64,000 bases of DNA from Pycnopodia helianthoides (taxonomy: Eukaryota > Echinodermata > Asteroidea > Forcipulatida > Asteriidae): contig CM063259.1 of assembly GCA_032158295.1 (NCBI GenBank), positions 15,522,064 to 15,586,063 of the forward strand, read 5' to 3'. Below, in pieces: positions 25,401 to 36,960 of the stretch. Position 1 is the stretch's first letter. Each line of letters begins with the position of its first letter. The notes under the pieces were generated by a model. It ran no database searches. It saw only the letters and a list, made by a program, of their open reading frames with translations, and was not told the DNA's origin. The position numbers and the translations under genes are program-made.

Positions 25401-28400
25401 GCGCACGTTTTTAGAAATAACTGATGGAGCCAAAGCCAGAGCCCAAGCCCAAGCCATGATTTCGAAAAGGGCCAAATTGGGCCGCCACTGTTGGAACAAT
25501 TTGACAGAGAGACCAATAACGTCACAGCAACGAGTTCAAAGGTACAAAGGCCTTCTAAGCACATTTGATTATGTTGACCCCCAAAAAGGTTATATACCGA
25601 TGTTACCGATATACAAAATAAACAAAATTTAACTTACACGCTACTAAAAAAAGTTATAATATTTTTTTAAAATTACGAAGCGTCAATTTTTGCCAAGCCA
25701 ATTTAGGCCTCCTATTTATTGTGGTCAACGGGAAGAGGAGCAGTCAATACAACGCAATCAAGACCGACCTTGACATCTATAGGCGACAGTCAGACAGACA
25801 GACAATAGGTCAATTAGCCTTTTTGAGATATGGTGGACTTTGTGGGAGACAGTACACTGTTTGGTTTGGGTATATACACAGACCATTATACCCAAACCTA
25901 ATAGTGTCTAGTGCTTTGTCCACCATACCTCAAAATGATTTATAGACTGTCTGGCCACTGTAGGTTGGACTTGATTTGACGCCATCAACGGCAATGAAAG
26001 GCGATAACAACTATAAACCTTTCTTTTGCAACGTCACAGCCCAAGTTTTTGCCAACCAATGTTGGGAAACTAAGGGAAGCGACAATGCAAAGCAAAAACG
26101 GATAGCCACAGTTTGTAACAATGTTGCACAATTATTCAAAATAGTGTTGAATTTGTTGGAAACAAAGCAACCAATCATAGGATGTTTATTTTGTTTATTG
26201 AAAGTTTGCAGAAATGTTGAATTTGGTCACACCGTCAGCTGTACGTGTGATTGAATGTTTTGCTAACATTTTGGCGCTCCATGCCAACCAGCGCGGTTTG
26301 TTGGTCAACAAAACAAAGATCTATATTCACCTTTCATTGCCATTAATGTTAATGGCGTCACATCAAGTCCAACCTAGAGTGGCCAGACAGTCCTTTGAAC
26401 ATACTGTCTGTCTGCCGTCTAGATACAAGGTCATGGTAGCATTGTATTGCGGCGGTCTAGCTCAAAGCCTCTTCCCATTTTGTAGACCATTATCATAGCG
26501 CCACCATTTTGGTCGTGTTCCCTGTGTCCAATAACAGTACTTAATGGAAATTTCTATCTCACAACGATGAAAACAGCCTCGTAATACAAAGATTTGGATT
26601 GACTGGAGACAAATCAAGATGGCCACATCATTATAAAGGTTTATTGTCACCAGTGAACGTTGACCAGGGAAAAGGTATAGGCCTATCGTCCTTGGCGATA
26701 GGCCAACGTTTGACCAGTGCAAATCAAAAACGTTCTCAAACGGAGTCAGAAGGGATTCATGTGAATATCTCAGATTTCTAGCCGTTTTATACTCCTGAAC
26801 TAAACTTTGAAGATAAACAAGGGGAAGTGAGAACCAACATTTTAAAATCTATTCTACTATACCAAAGAGACGAATTTTAATGCGAATCCCGTTGTGTCAT
26901 TCTATTGTTTCTGTTAAGGTGGGGAAGACGCCCTTCTCTCAGCCTCTCCCATTTCATCGCGGGTGTGAGTGGCATCTTATGCGCATGCATTCCAGTGACA
27001 ACCGGTAAAGATAAATTGCTTCACGAATTCAGTAAACAATTTAATTGTACTTTTATGGTCTGTCGTGGCCGAGCGGCCAAGCACCGGTTTCAAGCTCTGA
27101 TCAGCAGAGTGTGGGTTCAAGTCCGGTCTTGACACTTGAGTCCTTTAGCAAGACACTTATAAACCAATTATTGCTTCGTCCCTCGGATGGGACGGTCCCG
27201 TGTAATGCACTTAAAAGAATCCAGTGCTTTAAGACAATTGCACCGGTGTTTCTGGCTTGGTCTGGCAGTAATATTGACCCACCTCACCTTGCATCCATTC
27301 TAGGTGTTTAGATTTTTGTGAAAGATTTATTCCTTTAAACTTTACATTTTTCAAAAAAAAAATTACCTGAAATTTCCCGAAAATGGTGCGATGCAATATT
27401 CCAATTACTATTTATTATTATAAACAAAACAATGCTGTACACTACATCAAGCTAGCTCTTGAATTACCAATTTTACATATTTTTTAAACTAAAGTGGGCA
27501 TCCATTTTTTTCCCAGCGGGCGGCGTTGACTTGTCTGCTGCCATCACTACATTCGCCATGATCGGCAAGCTGGGTGTGACGATGAGTTTCTGTATTGACT
27601 TTGTATATGGCGCGGAGATCTTCCCAACGGTTGTAAGGTAAAACCAATCCACCAACAGAGAGCTCACTTTCCATAATATTTATTTAAAAAAACCCATTAT
27701 GGCATTCATTCATCAAGCTAAACATTGTTCATTTTGCTAATCTTCAGAGGCGTAGACTTCAGGGTGTGACAACACTTCCCCTTCGCCTCACCCCACTACA
27801 AGTGTCAAAATCAACTGCACTGTGTGGTGGCGGAGGGGGAGGCTATCGGGCTAAAAGTAATTCCTAATTATTTAAAAAGTTAATGGCAGACCAAAAAGAG
27901 AGAAGAAGACAACCAAACATGTTACACTTTTACACTTCAGTATACATTATTTATGCCGATTTTCCTTTTTAACCCCACCCCCCCAACCCCACAGAAATGG
28001 TGCCTTTGGGTTTTGTTCATTTGCTGCAAGGATAGGAGGCATCTTAGCACCTTTTATTCTGTACCTGGTAAGTTTTTTAAAACCAATTTAGTTACCTCAA
28101 ACCTGACCAATAAGGAGGTCAAGTTTTTCTAGCGACCTTTTATTCGAATGATTATTATTTAAACTTATTGACGGTTTCCTAGCTAAGGCCACGTCCGAAC
28201 TAACGGACTCCTCGGCCTTCGGAATGCTGAGGAATGGGCGTTTTGAGAGATCTGGCCATAGCCAGTGCCCATCGAAGCCATCACTCTGAACACAGCCCAA
28301 TACGCTATTATGGGGGGGGGGAGGGTACAATACATAGCGCCACCAAGGGTTCGTCCATGAGATGTCACACGCGGAGATTCACAGACACTTCACACGTATA

Positions 28401-29080
28401 ATATACACATTATCACATAGTGAATAAAACAACACTACATGATATACAAACATTATGCACACGCTACATGCAGGCGATCGAAAGTGCTCTCTGACAAAAT
28501 TACATCACCTCGGACCAATCATTGCACAGATGTGGAAAGCTTACGTCACTGCACTTTTATCCGATGAAGTAATTGTATCCAATGAAATCACTGGGCATGT
28601 AGACCAGTACTTGTCTTTACCCTTGCGGATAAAGACAGGGGACCAGTCTATGCTGGGGGCAACATGTATAGTACTCAGTAAACACCCAAACGTGTTTTGG
28701 TTAAAATTTTAGTTTTTACATTTTATCTTCTCTTCAAATAGGCAGATGTGAGCCGATACATACCTCTGAACATCTTCGGTGTCCTTTCTTTAATCGCGGC
28801 TGTGATAGTTCTCGTCCTCCCTGAGACTTGTAAGAGGGCGCTCCCGGAGACGCTGACCGACGGTGAAGAGTTGGCTCGTTCAGCTCGGCCGCCATCTTGC
28901 CCAAGGTGTTTCTATTTTGGACGAAGAAGATGGGGGATTCGGCATAATCAGAGTAATCCAAGCACTCCGATATTTCGGCAACATCAGAATAATCCAAACA
29001 CTCTGCCGCTGAATGCTCTTGTACAAAAAATGTATGAACAGCCACTAAGCCTACCCGATTCATGGGATGGACCGACTTAA
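16402..29080 (+). CDS. SLC22-family organic ion transporter (MFS), nine exons, frameshift in exon 1
   Basis: Exons: 16402-16760, 19631-19861, 20102-20301, 20895-21233, 21713-21847, 26919-27004, 27517-27637, 27995-28067, 28742-29080. Phases match throughout, for about 627 residues. Family marks are an N-terminal DEAFRYLGDFGRYQ block, the MFS motif A GTLSDMLGRK in exon 2, RWLVSKGRVESAE in exon 4, WWGRRPSL across exons 5-6, AMIGKLGVT and AEIFPTVVR in exon 7, RIGGILAPF in exon 8 and LPETCKRALPETL in exon 9. Known role: 12-membrane-segment plasma-membrane uniporters or exchangers for organic cations, anions or zwitterions; the substrate cannot be told here. Oddities: the large extracellular loop is read in one frame to about 16633 and in another from about 16643, with a stop in the first frame at 16690. 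The stop codon TAA (29078-29080) is part of a MITE end. The C-terminal tail is longer than usual. An in-frame upstream ATG at 16303 is judged to be 5' UTR. Confidence 0.9.
17124..17267. mobile_element. Small MITE in SLC22 intron 1 (TIR TAAAGCCCGGTTC)
   Basis: The 144-bp foldback has arms TAAAGCCCGGTTCATACTTC and, at the right, the complement beginning GAAGTACGAACCGGGCTTTA. GCGAATGCGAATGCGAAG sits inside the left arm. No coding capacity. Confidence 0.8.
17480..17690. repeat. GGGTCA/TGACCC-rich repeat, related to 20551-20713 and 57180-57345
   Basis: Scattered direct and inverted GGTCA half-sites lie in a CTCCGGGTCA-type context. The locus at 57180-57345 has the same opening order (CTCC, GGTTC or GGACAGAATT, GACCCAGAT or GACCTGGAT, TTCC). 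Confidence 0.55.
17795..17875 (-). mobile_element. SINE tail fragment
   Basis: TTTCTTGCTCAAGGACAC, then TCGCGACTTG and AACCCACACC, is the reverse complement of the core seen after the B box in the SINE at 27058-27310 (GGGTTCAAGTC and AGCAAGACACTT). Only a fragment is present. Confidence 0.5.
17876..19207. other. SLC22 intron 1, unique sequence
   Basis: Nothing recognised beyond AT-rich sequence and a few short open frames without family similarity. Confidence 0.4.
19208..19589. mobile_element. MITE, family C (TIR TTTAAAGGCACTGG), copy 1
   Basis: The 382-bp element has ends TTTAAAGGCACTGG and CCAGTGCCTTTAAA in SLC22 intron 1. Shared interior blocks include GAGAGCTGTTGATA, GCATCTGAAAGCAC, and GATGACCAATTGAGCCCAAA. 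The second copy is at 29869-30224, and an interior fragment (TTTTCACAGGCTTGTTATTT) lies near 32400. Confidence 0.85.
20551..20713. repeat. 20-bp tandem array of GGTCAGCATGACC palindromes in SLC22 intron 3
   Basis: Eight 20-bp units of the form CATTTCC plus GGTCAGCATGACC. Seven keep the perfect inverted repeat GGTCA-n3-TGACC, and one has CACGACC. The array ends in a lone GGGTCA. GGTCA-n3-TGACC is the classical inverted-repeat-3 layout of nuclear-receptor elements. Related loose repeats lie at 17480-17690 and 57180-57345. Confidence 0.9.
21856..22690. repeat. About 835-bp polypyrimidine minisatellite in SLC22 intron 5
   Basis: About 40 units of a 20-bp consensus, CTCCTGTCCCTCCTCTACTC, with shortened 12-17 bp variants. 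It begins within about 10 bp of the exon 5 donor. The plus strand is almost pure C and T. Two long overlapping open frames (to about 22711 and 22734) read Pro-Leu-Ser-rich repeats and are artefacts of the absence of stop codons in the unit. Confidence 0.92.
22691..25337. other. SLC22 intron 5, mostly unrecognised
   Basis: A 155-codon open frame at 23085-23552 shows no family similarity, no splice support and no codon bias, and is probably chance. GCGGAGGTGCGTT near 22750 recurs inverted near 37900. Nothing else can be supported. Confidence 0.4.
25338..25475. repeat. Foldback with AAGCCAGAGCCCAAGCC hexamers
   Basis: The left arm reads TTTGGCTTTGGCTCTG and the right arm GAGCCAAAGCCAGAGCCC followed by AAGCCC units. 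It belongs with the loci at 6310 and 11505. Confidence 0.6.
25745..26440. mobile_element. Composite non-autonomous element with long inverted arms and a nested foldback
   Basis: Outer arms: GACAGTCAGACAGACAGACA near 25785 against TACTGTCTGTCTGCCGTC near 26403. Inner arms: GTCTGGCCACTGTAGGTTGG near 25950 against CCAACCTAGAGTGGCCAGAC near 26370, continuing through the GACGCCAT blocks. A smaller foldback is nested at about 25812-25945: GAGATATGGTGGAC and GTTTGGTTTGGGTAT against ATACCCAAACC and GTCCACCATACCTC. No transposase frame is seen. Confidence 0.65.
27058..27310 (+). mobile_element. tRNA-derived SINE in SLC22 intron 6
   Basis: The 5' part resembles a Leu/Ser-type tRNA. It has an RNA polymerase III A box TGGCCGAGCGG (27066-27076) and a B box GGTTCAAGTCC (27114-27124). 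The tail has the AGCAAGACACTT, TTGCTTCGTCC and GGATGGGAC blocks typical of deuterostome SINE cores. It does not fold as a functional tRNA with a proper anticodon arm. Fragments lie at 17795-17875 and 60830-60950. Confidence 0.8.
28345..28650 (+). repeat. Dispersed repeat, pair with 61035-61325
   Basis: About 300 bp align with 61035-61325. Shared blocks are GTGAATAAAACAACA, CGGACCAATCAT, GGAAAGCTTACGTCACTGCA, TGTATCCAATGAAATCA and ATAAAGACAGGGGACCAGTC. A fragment of the end is inverted at 10370-10404. No coding content; it lies in SLC22 intron 8. Confidence 0.8.
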
Positions 29081-29451
29081 AGGAACATTACAGAATTGGT
29101 TTTTGCTAACAAAACAGTTGCTGGCAGTGTAAGCACTTTATGTAATCCACCATATACATAAACTGACAAACCTGTAGAAGTTTGAGATCGATCGGCCATC
29201 TGGGTCACGAGAAAATAGTGAAAAACCGATTACTGAAATCATAAAGGTTCAACAAATGAATAAAACGCTCACTGAGTGATAAACTAAAATCGTAAAATAA
29301 GTTTATTCATTTCTCATCAAATATGGCATTTCAGACAGAAATATTTCAAGGGATGTTTTCTACTATCATCATCATTAGACCGTGTAAGTTTTATGTAAAT
29401 ATGTGATCAAAAGTATATTTTACAATTACCAATTCTGTAATGTTCCTTTAA
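29077..29451 (+). mobile_element. MITE, family B, copy 2, overlapping the SLC22 stop codon
   Basis: The element begins with TTAAAGGAACATTACAG and ends with CTGTAATGTTCCTTTAA, and is about 96% alike over most of its length to 14373-14762 by eye. Its first four bases, TTAA, contain the TAA that ends the SLC22 frame. An AATAAA hexamer inside it (29259-29264) could serve as the polyadenylation signal. Confidence 0.9.
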
Positions 29452-29868
29452 ACGTAGGCCGGTAGCTTGTCTAGGTTTCTGTTTATTGTTGTCTGTAGTT
29501 TTTAACGAGACAGCACGTGTTGTGCTTTCTTTCTGAATTAGGCTTCATCAGATTTGTATTAATCGACAACAGTTTTTACTTTGGTTGCCACAATACTAGC
29601 TGAAATGTTTTTATATCTGTAGGTGTTTAAATATTTTTTTACTTTGTCTTGCATTGTATAAATGTGAACAAAATCCATATTTACTCAATAACCTATAGAC
29701 ACGGACCAATTTTACAGCATTGGGTAGGCCACCGACAGACAATTCTGCTGCTGAACCTTTTATTTCTTCTTCTTCTAGAAATATTTAATCTGCTACAAAT
29801 AACTTATTCATCGAAAGATCAAATTTATAAGGAAATCAGATCATCCGATTGTAACACGGCACTTACTT

Positions 29869-30224
29869 CTTAAAGGCAGGGTGTTACTCTTGTGTACTTC
29901 TAGTAATTACTTCACAAGTTAATGACCGTAAATCCTACTTGGTAAAGAGCACTGGAGAGCTGTTGATATTATAAAACATTGTTAAAAACGAACCCATTTG
30001 AAGTTTGGCATTTTAAAGAAAGAGATAATAAACAAATAAAAAGATGAAGCCTTTCTCGGGCATCTGAAAGCACAATGGTGTTTTCTCTTTCATTTTCTTG
30101 CAACGTCGATGACCAATTGAGCCCAAATATTTACAGGTTTGTTATGTTATGCATATAATTATTAGAATACACCAAGTAAGGATACTAGTCATTTACAATT
30201 ACCAAAAGTATAACCTGCCTTTAA
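29869..30224. mobile_element. MITE, family C, copy 2 (diverged)
   Basis: It aligns with 19208-19589 from the GAGAGCTGTTGATA block to GATGACCAATTGAGCCCAAA and the CACCAAGT block. Both termini have drifted (TTAAAGGCAGG and CCTGCCTTTAA). Confidence 0.8.
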
Positions 30225-31823
30225 GAGAAATGTTTTAACGCCTCTTAAAACGCTTCTTATGTGCACTTATCCCGTTTAGCTGGTTACTTGAGTGTTTGTA
30301 ATCTGCAAACCTTTGGGGGTGAACAATAAGAGATGACGAGATACTCGGAGAAACTGCCAAGTCTGCTGGAGCGCACATAGCACTTGCTGACCAAGTACCA
30401 CATGCTCACCGAGTACCTCTTTTCATGACACCACATTTGCTACCCATAAGAACTACATTCTCAACCTAATTAACACAGTTCAACAGAACAAATTACCTTT
30501 TAAAAAAATTTATTAAAGTAAATTGCTGCCTTTAGAATTAACTTTATGTACATAATTTTACGTGTAAAATGTAATTTTTTTTTTCAAAGTTTATTTCAAA
30601 GTTATTCCATTATTTTTGTATTACAGCCTATATCTTATACGCTATAGTTGAGAATCTTTCTTTAACATTACGTCATGGTCCCTTTGCGACTGTTTAATTC
30701 TACATGATTAGACTTATACGCTCGTTTTTAAATTTTTGTTACAGCTGAAATAAGAGTTACAAATTTGTCTTCTACTGCTAATAAAATAAACTGAGGTGTG
30801 TTGCTTTAATCTTTCCCGGGGTGGGCAAGGGGAAGGGGGCTTTGAGGTTCCTTGTTACCCATATTCAATGTACATCCACAGAACTTCGGAAGGGTTGGGT
30901 CCAAAGTCGCTCCACCCGCTCTGCGATTGAGCACGTCCTTCCAATCGCCAGCTGTTCACTCGCTCCCAGCGCCTCATATGAAGGTGCTGGGTTGGGCTGG
31001 CGTATGTACATGGGCATTGGACCCAAACCCCACCCCAACCTACCTAACCTACCGTAAACCCCGGTCAACTCTTCTTTATCCCGAAAGATTCGACTATCAA
31101 TAAAAAATGTAGCTCTATCGTGTAAATCCATTGCAAATAATTATTGTCACTCTTTGCCTTGTACTAAAAGTAGCCCTCTTCGCAAAACTATTCTGCGAAT
31201 GATTTGGTTTAAAGAGATCTTTTACATTATTCATAGAGTCTTATGAATTAAACATAATCGTATGTGTTAAGTACATGTTATGAGTGTGCGCATTGCGTCG
31301 ATCAGCAGAACAATCGTTACCATCGGGCATATGTTCCGCTGGTTACATTTCAAGGGAATTTTTATTATTTTTGTTTATCACTACTCATTAATTACACCTC
31401 ACTGTATGTGTTTTAGTACATTAACCATCCTACTGTCAGTAACTCTTGGCAACATTTTCCAGTGAGTTGACCAACCATTTGAAACCATTCGACTGCCAAG
31501 GTTGTGTACGGTGGCACAACAGTGCAAAGAACTAACTGTGTACTGTGTACATGCATCCCCTCATGGTATCACATTGCAGGCTGGCATAGTTTATCTACCA
31601 TTCAAAACCATTGAATGGTATTGAATGGTCAGACAGCAAGAGGGTTAAAAAGGACAAGGAGTAAACTCCGATCAGCACAATGTTGAGAGATTTTAAGGTA
31701 ATGTGCCCATTCAATATTAGACAAGCCTGGCTGCCACCATGCACAATCAAACTCACTTTGGATTTGAACTATAATCATCTTCAATAAGAAAAATATTAGA
31801 TATTTCAAAACATAATCTATTTT
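30225..31823. other. Intergenic, no gene recognised
   Basis: AT-rich up to about 30800. A GC-richer patch at 30815-31080 has open frames in several phases but no recognisable protein or splice pattern. ACCATTCAAAACCATTGAATG repeats occur near 31600. Confidence 0.4.
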
Positions 31824-31947
31824 GGAAAAGGTTTGCGGTGACAACCATGTAATACTTGTCTCTTATTGAGAACCAACGGTTCTTTTCAGAACCACCCCAA
31901 CTCAATAAGAGACAAGTATTACACGGTTGTCACCGCAAACCTTTTCC
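31824..31947. mobile_element. Near-perfect foldback element, 124 bp
   Basis: Arms of about 45 bp: GGAAAAGGTTTGCGGTGACA against TGTCACCGCAAACCTTTTCC, continuing to CTCTTATTGAG and CTCAATAAGAG. The loop holds GAACCAACGGTTC. The high arm identity suggests a recent insertion. It sits just past the 3' end of the DsbA-type gene. Confidence 0.85.
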
Positions 31948-32116
31948 ATATCGTATTTCCACCATGCAAAGTTTCAAATCCTACTTATAATCTATTTTAA
32001 AAATTAAACTAGATGTTATAGTTTTAAATATGAAGCTGAAAAACTATAATGTCATTCTATTTATGCATGAAATAGAGGCTTTGAAATTGTAATTAAGAAA
32101 CCAGGAAAACGGCTGA

Positions 32117-35100
32117 CTACATGTTTGCTGGGAGCTCAGACTTCTGTGTTGACTTCGCTGCATGCTCAAAAGACTTACTAAACACATCCACTTCTTGAGC
32201 GCCCGAGAATGTCGCCTTGCCATTCATGAAGAACATGGGAACGCCTAAAATATAAACAAAAATGTTGGTTTTCTAAATTGTAATTCATGATGACAAGATA
32301 CTATACATATTTAAAATTAGAAGTTCAGCTTAGAGCATTAACTCTCCTGCTCTTTATTAGAAGTTCACCTTTTGTGCAAAAACTTCTCGGATTAAACTCA
32401 AATTTTCACAGGCTTGTTATTTTATGTAGATGGTTGATCACGCACAACATGAACACTGTCTGTGACTATTTTGTCAGCTCTAATCCTGTATATTAATACA
32501 TTTAACTAACTTTCGTTAAAATAACAGCAGTATGAATTTTGAGATGTCAGACTTCCTTCATATTAAAAGTGATGAAAACAGTGCACTGTCTTCCTTCTAA
32601 GATGGAAGCTGACGTACAATGAAGATGGACCATCTTCGATGTCATGGGAGATTGCATTTTTCTGCCACAGAGCAACACACACTCTGTGCCTGCAAGAAGC
32701 AAAACATGTGATGAGACACATGCTGGTCACATGGTCTGTAAAGCACCAATGACTGTTCCCCTACCTGTCACCCCTTGCTTCGACCAGTTCACAGCTCTGT
32801 TGAATGTCTCTTTCTGATGGGTATCGTCTCGGATGAAGACTCTGGCCTTCTCATTATCCAGGTCCACTGATTTAGCAAACATCAACAGGTTTTCTTCATT
32901 CGGTAGAAGACCATCAGTAAAGAATCCCTACATGCAGAGGTGCAAGGTGAAGTGTTAGTGATGATACAAATAAACAATTTTAAAATGTCAAGAATCAAAT
33001 CTCTTTGAAGATTATTTCATAAAAAATAAGTAATTGTTTTTCTTTTTGCATAAATTGTTAGTATAAAAATCTGAGTAAAGACACATTTTAAACATTGTTT
33101 AATCAATTAGTCAAACAAAAATATGATGTTGCATTACAAGTCATTAAGGTTATACGGACAATTGACAGTGCATCTGAAGAAGCAACCTGTGAGCTTCGTG
33201 AAATTGAGACAAGGGCAGTTTATGGACCATGTGACCTGTGACATCACATGTTTACAAAAGAGCCACAGAGCCTAGACTTCATACAGGCACAGCTTGTAAC
33301 ATAACTCAATGGAAGAATACAACAAATCTTATGTGTTATGGAGATTGCACTGTCTGATTTTTCTCAACTTTTGATATGAAGAAAGGGGGAACATCTCAAA
33401 AGCTGTACAGCTGTTGCTTTTGTAAGTCTTGGATTTATGTGAAAATTATGACACAAAATGTAAATTTTCCCATATGGCCTGTGCAGTATCTTGCCCTTCA
33501 GGAAACGCATTAGAATGTACAAGGTCACCACTCTGTAAACAAAGGTAACATGGTCTATATATTAGTACTTTTGTCATTATCTTTAATATTGTATTTGAAG
33601 TTTACCTTAAAGATGGCTTCTTGGAGATCATTCTGCTTGTCACCTCCGTTTGACTCCTTTGCGAACTCTAGCAGAGTGTGAGCAAGGACTGTTCTCGGTA
33701 TCCTGTCACTCTTTAAGGTAAAGTCAATGCCTACAGCCTCCCCTGCTTCCCGAATGCGCTGAAGTGCACTGTGTGCTTAAAGGAATTGCACCGTTTTAGT
33801 TTTCGGCAGAATTCACTCAAAGGGGCAGTACGTGCGCGCATGCTCTCCATGGATATGTTTGAAGTTTTCGGTTTGTCATTCTACTCCCTTCCTGAAGGAA
33901 CTGCATTGGTGACAATTAACTTTTGCATTCATTTTAAAAATGTAATGCTTGTTTTTAATGTATTCACTTTTTGGCTCCTTTTGTTTTTTGATTTAATTTT
34001 TATTGTTTGTAAGTTGCTGTAATTTTTAATGGAATTTTATTGAAATTTGCGCCTTCGAACATCCTCGGATGGAGAGGGTGTACAAGAAATGTAATAAGTT
34101 AGTTTTATTTATTATATGATTAAGAGGGAGGGTGCGCGCATGCAGTAACTGAGTGTGAGTTGATTATTCCATGTGCAGTAACATGCCAGCTTAAACCATG
34201 ACGACAGACCCCCTTTATTTTTTCAGTTTCAGGGATTACCATGAAATATGCCGTGAAAAGTTCTAGTTCTGGCTCTCCTTGAATGGGATGCAAATATGCA
34301 AGCGCTAATGGCTACATGTAGATGCGCGGAATCAGTTTCATACAGTCATGTAATTAGCCCCAATTTAAAGATCTGTTCCAGGCAAATTCTAGCCAAGTTG
34401 CTTTTGAACCAGCCGATGGAAACCTCTTCCATTCAGCGACAGTCCAGGGGAATTGTGACTATTTGTAACAGTCATTTTCCTTTGAGTGTGGGGGGGGGGG
34501 GATTCAATGTACCGACCAATTCATTTGTGCATTTGTTCGATCTCATTTTTTTTGGGGGGGGGGGATCTCAGGGCTGACTGTCGTAAATTGTTTCAGCGAC
34601 AAACTGTGCTGTCTTGTGTTTTTTTTTTCTCCTAAAATCAAGCCTTGAATGATTATTCTGTCCACGCTTCCTGTCATCTTACCTAGCACTAGGGAATCCT
34701 GGTGGTTTGGGGGTACCTTCCTCAGGGGTTCCTGGTCGGAGTAGAAAAGGCTCCCACCGAACGACAAAGTCATATTTATCTGTGGAGAGATCGAAAAAAA
34801 TACCGCGTTGTTGAAAATATTAAAGTCAACAATAATCAAAGTAAAAATCTTCATAAAAAATAACCGTGAAAGGTACAGTGGATCTTAGTGATTCTGCAAC
34901 ACGTAAATTGTGTTGAGGTGATGTCATCACTTTAGAAGTATTTATTTTTGAATAAACCTGTTGTATGATTTCAGAAGCTCTAATAGCGAGGTCAAACTCA
35001 AAGGAAGACCTATCATTGGCTGAGAGTTGCGCATTGCGCATACACACAGGTACTACACACATTCTCTTTTCTACATCCCTGTACTTATCTAACCATGGAG

Positions 35101-35687
35101 AAATCCCCCAAGTTGTTTAAAAACCGATTAACCGACGAGTCATAAAAATTAGTTTTCAAAATAACTACTCAAGGACAACCCGAGAACTGACAATTTTTGC
35201 AAGCAGTATGTCACAAGTGTATTGTCACTAGTGTAGTAACACTAACTAGTAAAAGTACACTGGTAGTGGTACTAATAGTAATACTACTCAACGACACTCC
35301 TGGCATGACAGTACTTTTGTTCAATTGTTGCATATAAATAGTGGTGTACTTACTGTGGTGGTAGTACTATTTTCTGATTTGTTACCTTTTGTTACTGATT
35401 TGTTACACTGAGTGACACTGACAGTATTACTGCTACGATACTGCTACTGTGCTACTGCACTGTGTAGACAAGCTAAGTATTGCTATTGGTATTGTGGTAC
35501 CATTGCTACTGCTTTCTACCTCGATCGTGCTACACTGACTGACTGTATCTGTCACTGTCAGACTGGCGACCACATACCGACCTTTGTGTTGATTTATAGC
35601 AGCTTCAAGTCTTCGTTTTCCGACCCAACACCATGGACATATGACGTCACTGACCACGTCGATGTGAATTACTGGTTTCTCACTCAT
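32117..35687 (-). CDS. DsbA/FrnE-type thioredoxin-fold oxidoreductase
   Basis: Five exons: 35582-35687, 34683-34779, 33606-33768, 32765-32927, 32117-32244. GT-AG borders and phases match, for 218 residues, the usual length for the family. The N-terminus MSEKPVIHIDVVSDVICPWC gives a beta strand, then the redox motif CPWC at residues 17-20. KYDFVVRWEPFLLRP follows, then the helical insert (EAGEAVGIDF, AHTLLEFAKE, LQEAIFK) and GFFTDG. Near the end, GVPMFFMNGKATFSGAQ carries the cis-proline before the last strand. Family members (FrnE, 2-hydroxychromene-2-carboxylate isomerase-like DsbA) use the CxxC in thiol-disulfide exchange; the eukaryotic substrate is not known to me. There is no signal peptide from the chosen ATG, so a cytosolic place is likely. 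The few residues upstream of the ATG in the same frame start from no ATG and are not included. Confidence 0.9.
33230..33565. repeat. Dispersed repeat in the DsbA-type gene, intron 3
   Basis: Second copy of the repeat at 8590-8755. CTGTGACATCACATGTTTAC and GGTCACCACT ends are shared, with a longer interior here. Confidence 0.6.
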
Positions 35688-36584
35688 TTTGTGAAATCTA
35701 AATCTCAAGAAGCTACACAACACTTACTGCGTGCGGCAGTAAACCAGTCCATCTGTTATTGAAAGCGCGCCACCAACTGTTGATAACTTGAACATTATTT
35801 TTCTACCGTATTATGTCGTAGCCTCCAGTCAAGGTTGGCGCGCAACTTAAGGTCAGCGTTGGGTGTCACCTGACGCCATTTTGAACAGTCAAGCACTTTG
35901 TCAATCTTTACCTTTTACTTACAAGAAGTTAATCATTAAAATAAGTGTGAAGTTATAATTAAACTTATAAAAACAGAAGAAACAAAAAGGCAATGTAATC
36001 CATTCCAAAACTCTTGAGAATAAACGTGCCATATACACTTTCAAATGTACATATTCATCTTTCGTGTACATTTGATCACTTCACAATGAATCATGTATAG
36101 ATTTATAAAATCGTCAAACCGGAAACCACAATAATTTATGTAGCATTGAGATTTTATTTTTAAGCAGTGTGGCGACTACGCACCTGTCTGCCTTTCCGTC
36201 TGCCTCATTGTGTGTTTGTCTAATTTCAAGTGGACTTACCTTCTACCCCTGAGCCAATAGCTTATTAATATTTTTCCGGTTATGGTTAGTATACTAACCT
36301 AAATCAAAAACAACATTACACATTCCAGCTAATGTCGAGATTGAAAGGTTTTTAGTTGGGATTGGATTTTGATAAAGCCCCCCCCCCCCCATAATTGCCT
36401 GGAGTACCTTTTCTTCGAGCTTATTAAAATAAGAGGTGATTGAAACTTCTCTATCTAATGGACACCGAGGTTAATGGACATCGCTCAGTGCAAATTAAAG
36501 TAACGTTGGCTTGCTTATAACATTTCTTCGGATGCGAAGGGAACAATAGATCCTGTCATTGAGTGAAAGCTTTATGTATTCAGT
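35688..36584. other. Region upstream of the DsbA-type gene
   Basis: GCGCGCC and GGCGCGC motifs occur within 150 bp of the start (35764-35845), which fits a TATA-less promoter. A C-run lies near 36380-36391. No gene is recognised. Confidence 0.35.
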
Positions 36585-36960
36585 TTAAAGGCACATTACA
36601 GAATTGGTAATTGTAAAATATACTTTTGATCACAGATTTACATAAAACTTACACGGTCTAATGATGATGATAGTAGAAAACATCCCTAGAAATATTTCTG
36701 GCTGAAATGCCATATTTGATGAGAAATAAATCAAACTAATTTCCGATTGGAGTTTATCGCTCATGAGCGTTTTATTCATGCATTGTATAACACATGCAAA
36801 TTTGTAATCGGTTTTTCACTATTTTCTCGTGACCCAGATGGCCGATCGATCTCAAACTTCTACAGATTTGTCAGTTTATGTGTATGGTGGATTACATAAA
36901 GTGCTTACACTGCCAGCAACTGTTTTGTTAGCAAAAACCAATTCTGTAATGTTCCTTTAA
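36585..36960 (-). mobile_element. MITE, family B, copy 3 (opposite orientation)
   Basis: Same element as 14373-14762, inverted. The left end is TTAAAGGCACATTACAG and the right end CTGTAATGTTCCTTTAA. Confidence 0.9.

Noticed and set aside
27058..27131. Possible functional tRNA gene
   Set aside because: A and B boxes are present, but the anticodon and acceptor arms do not pair properly, and it continues into a SINE tail.
30821..31131. GC-richer patch with open frames on both strands
   Set aside because: Frames overlap in several phases with no recognisable protein and no splice signals that fit.
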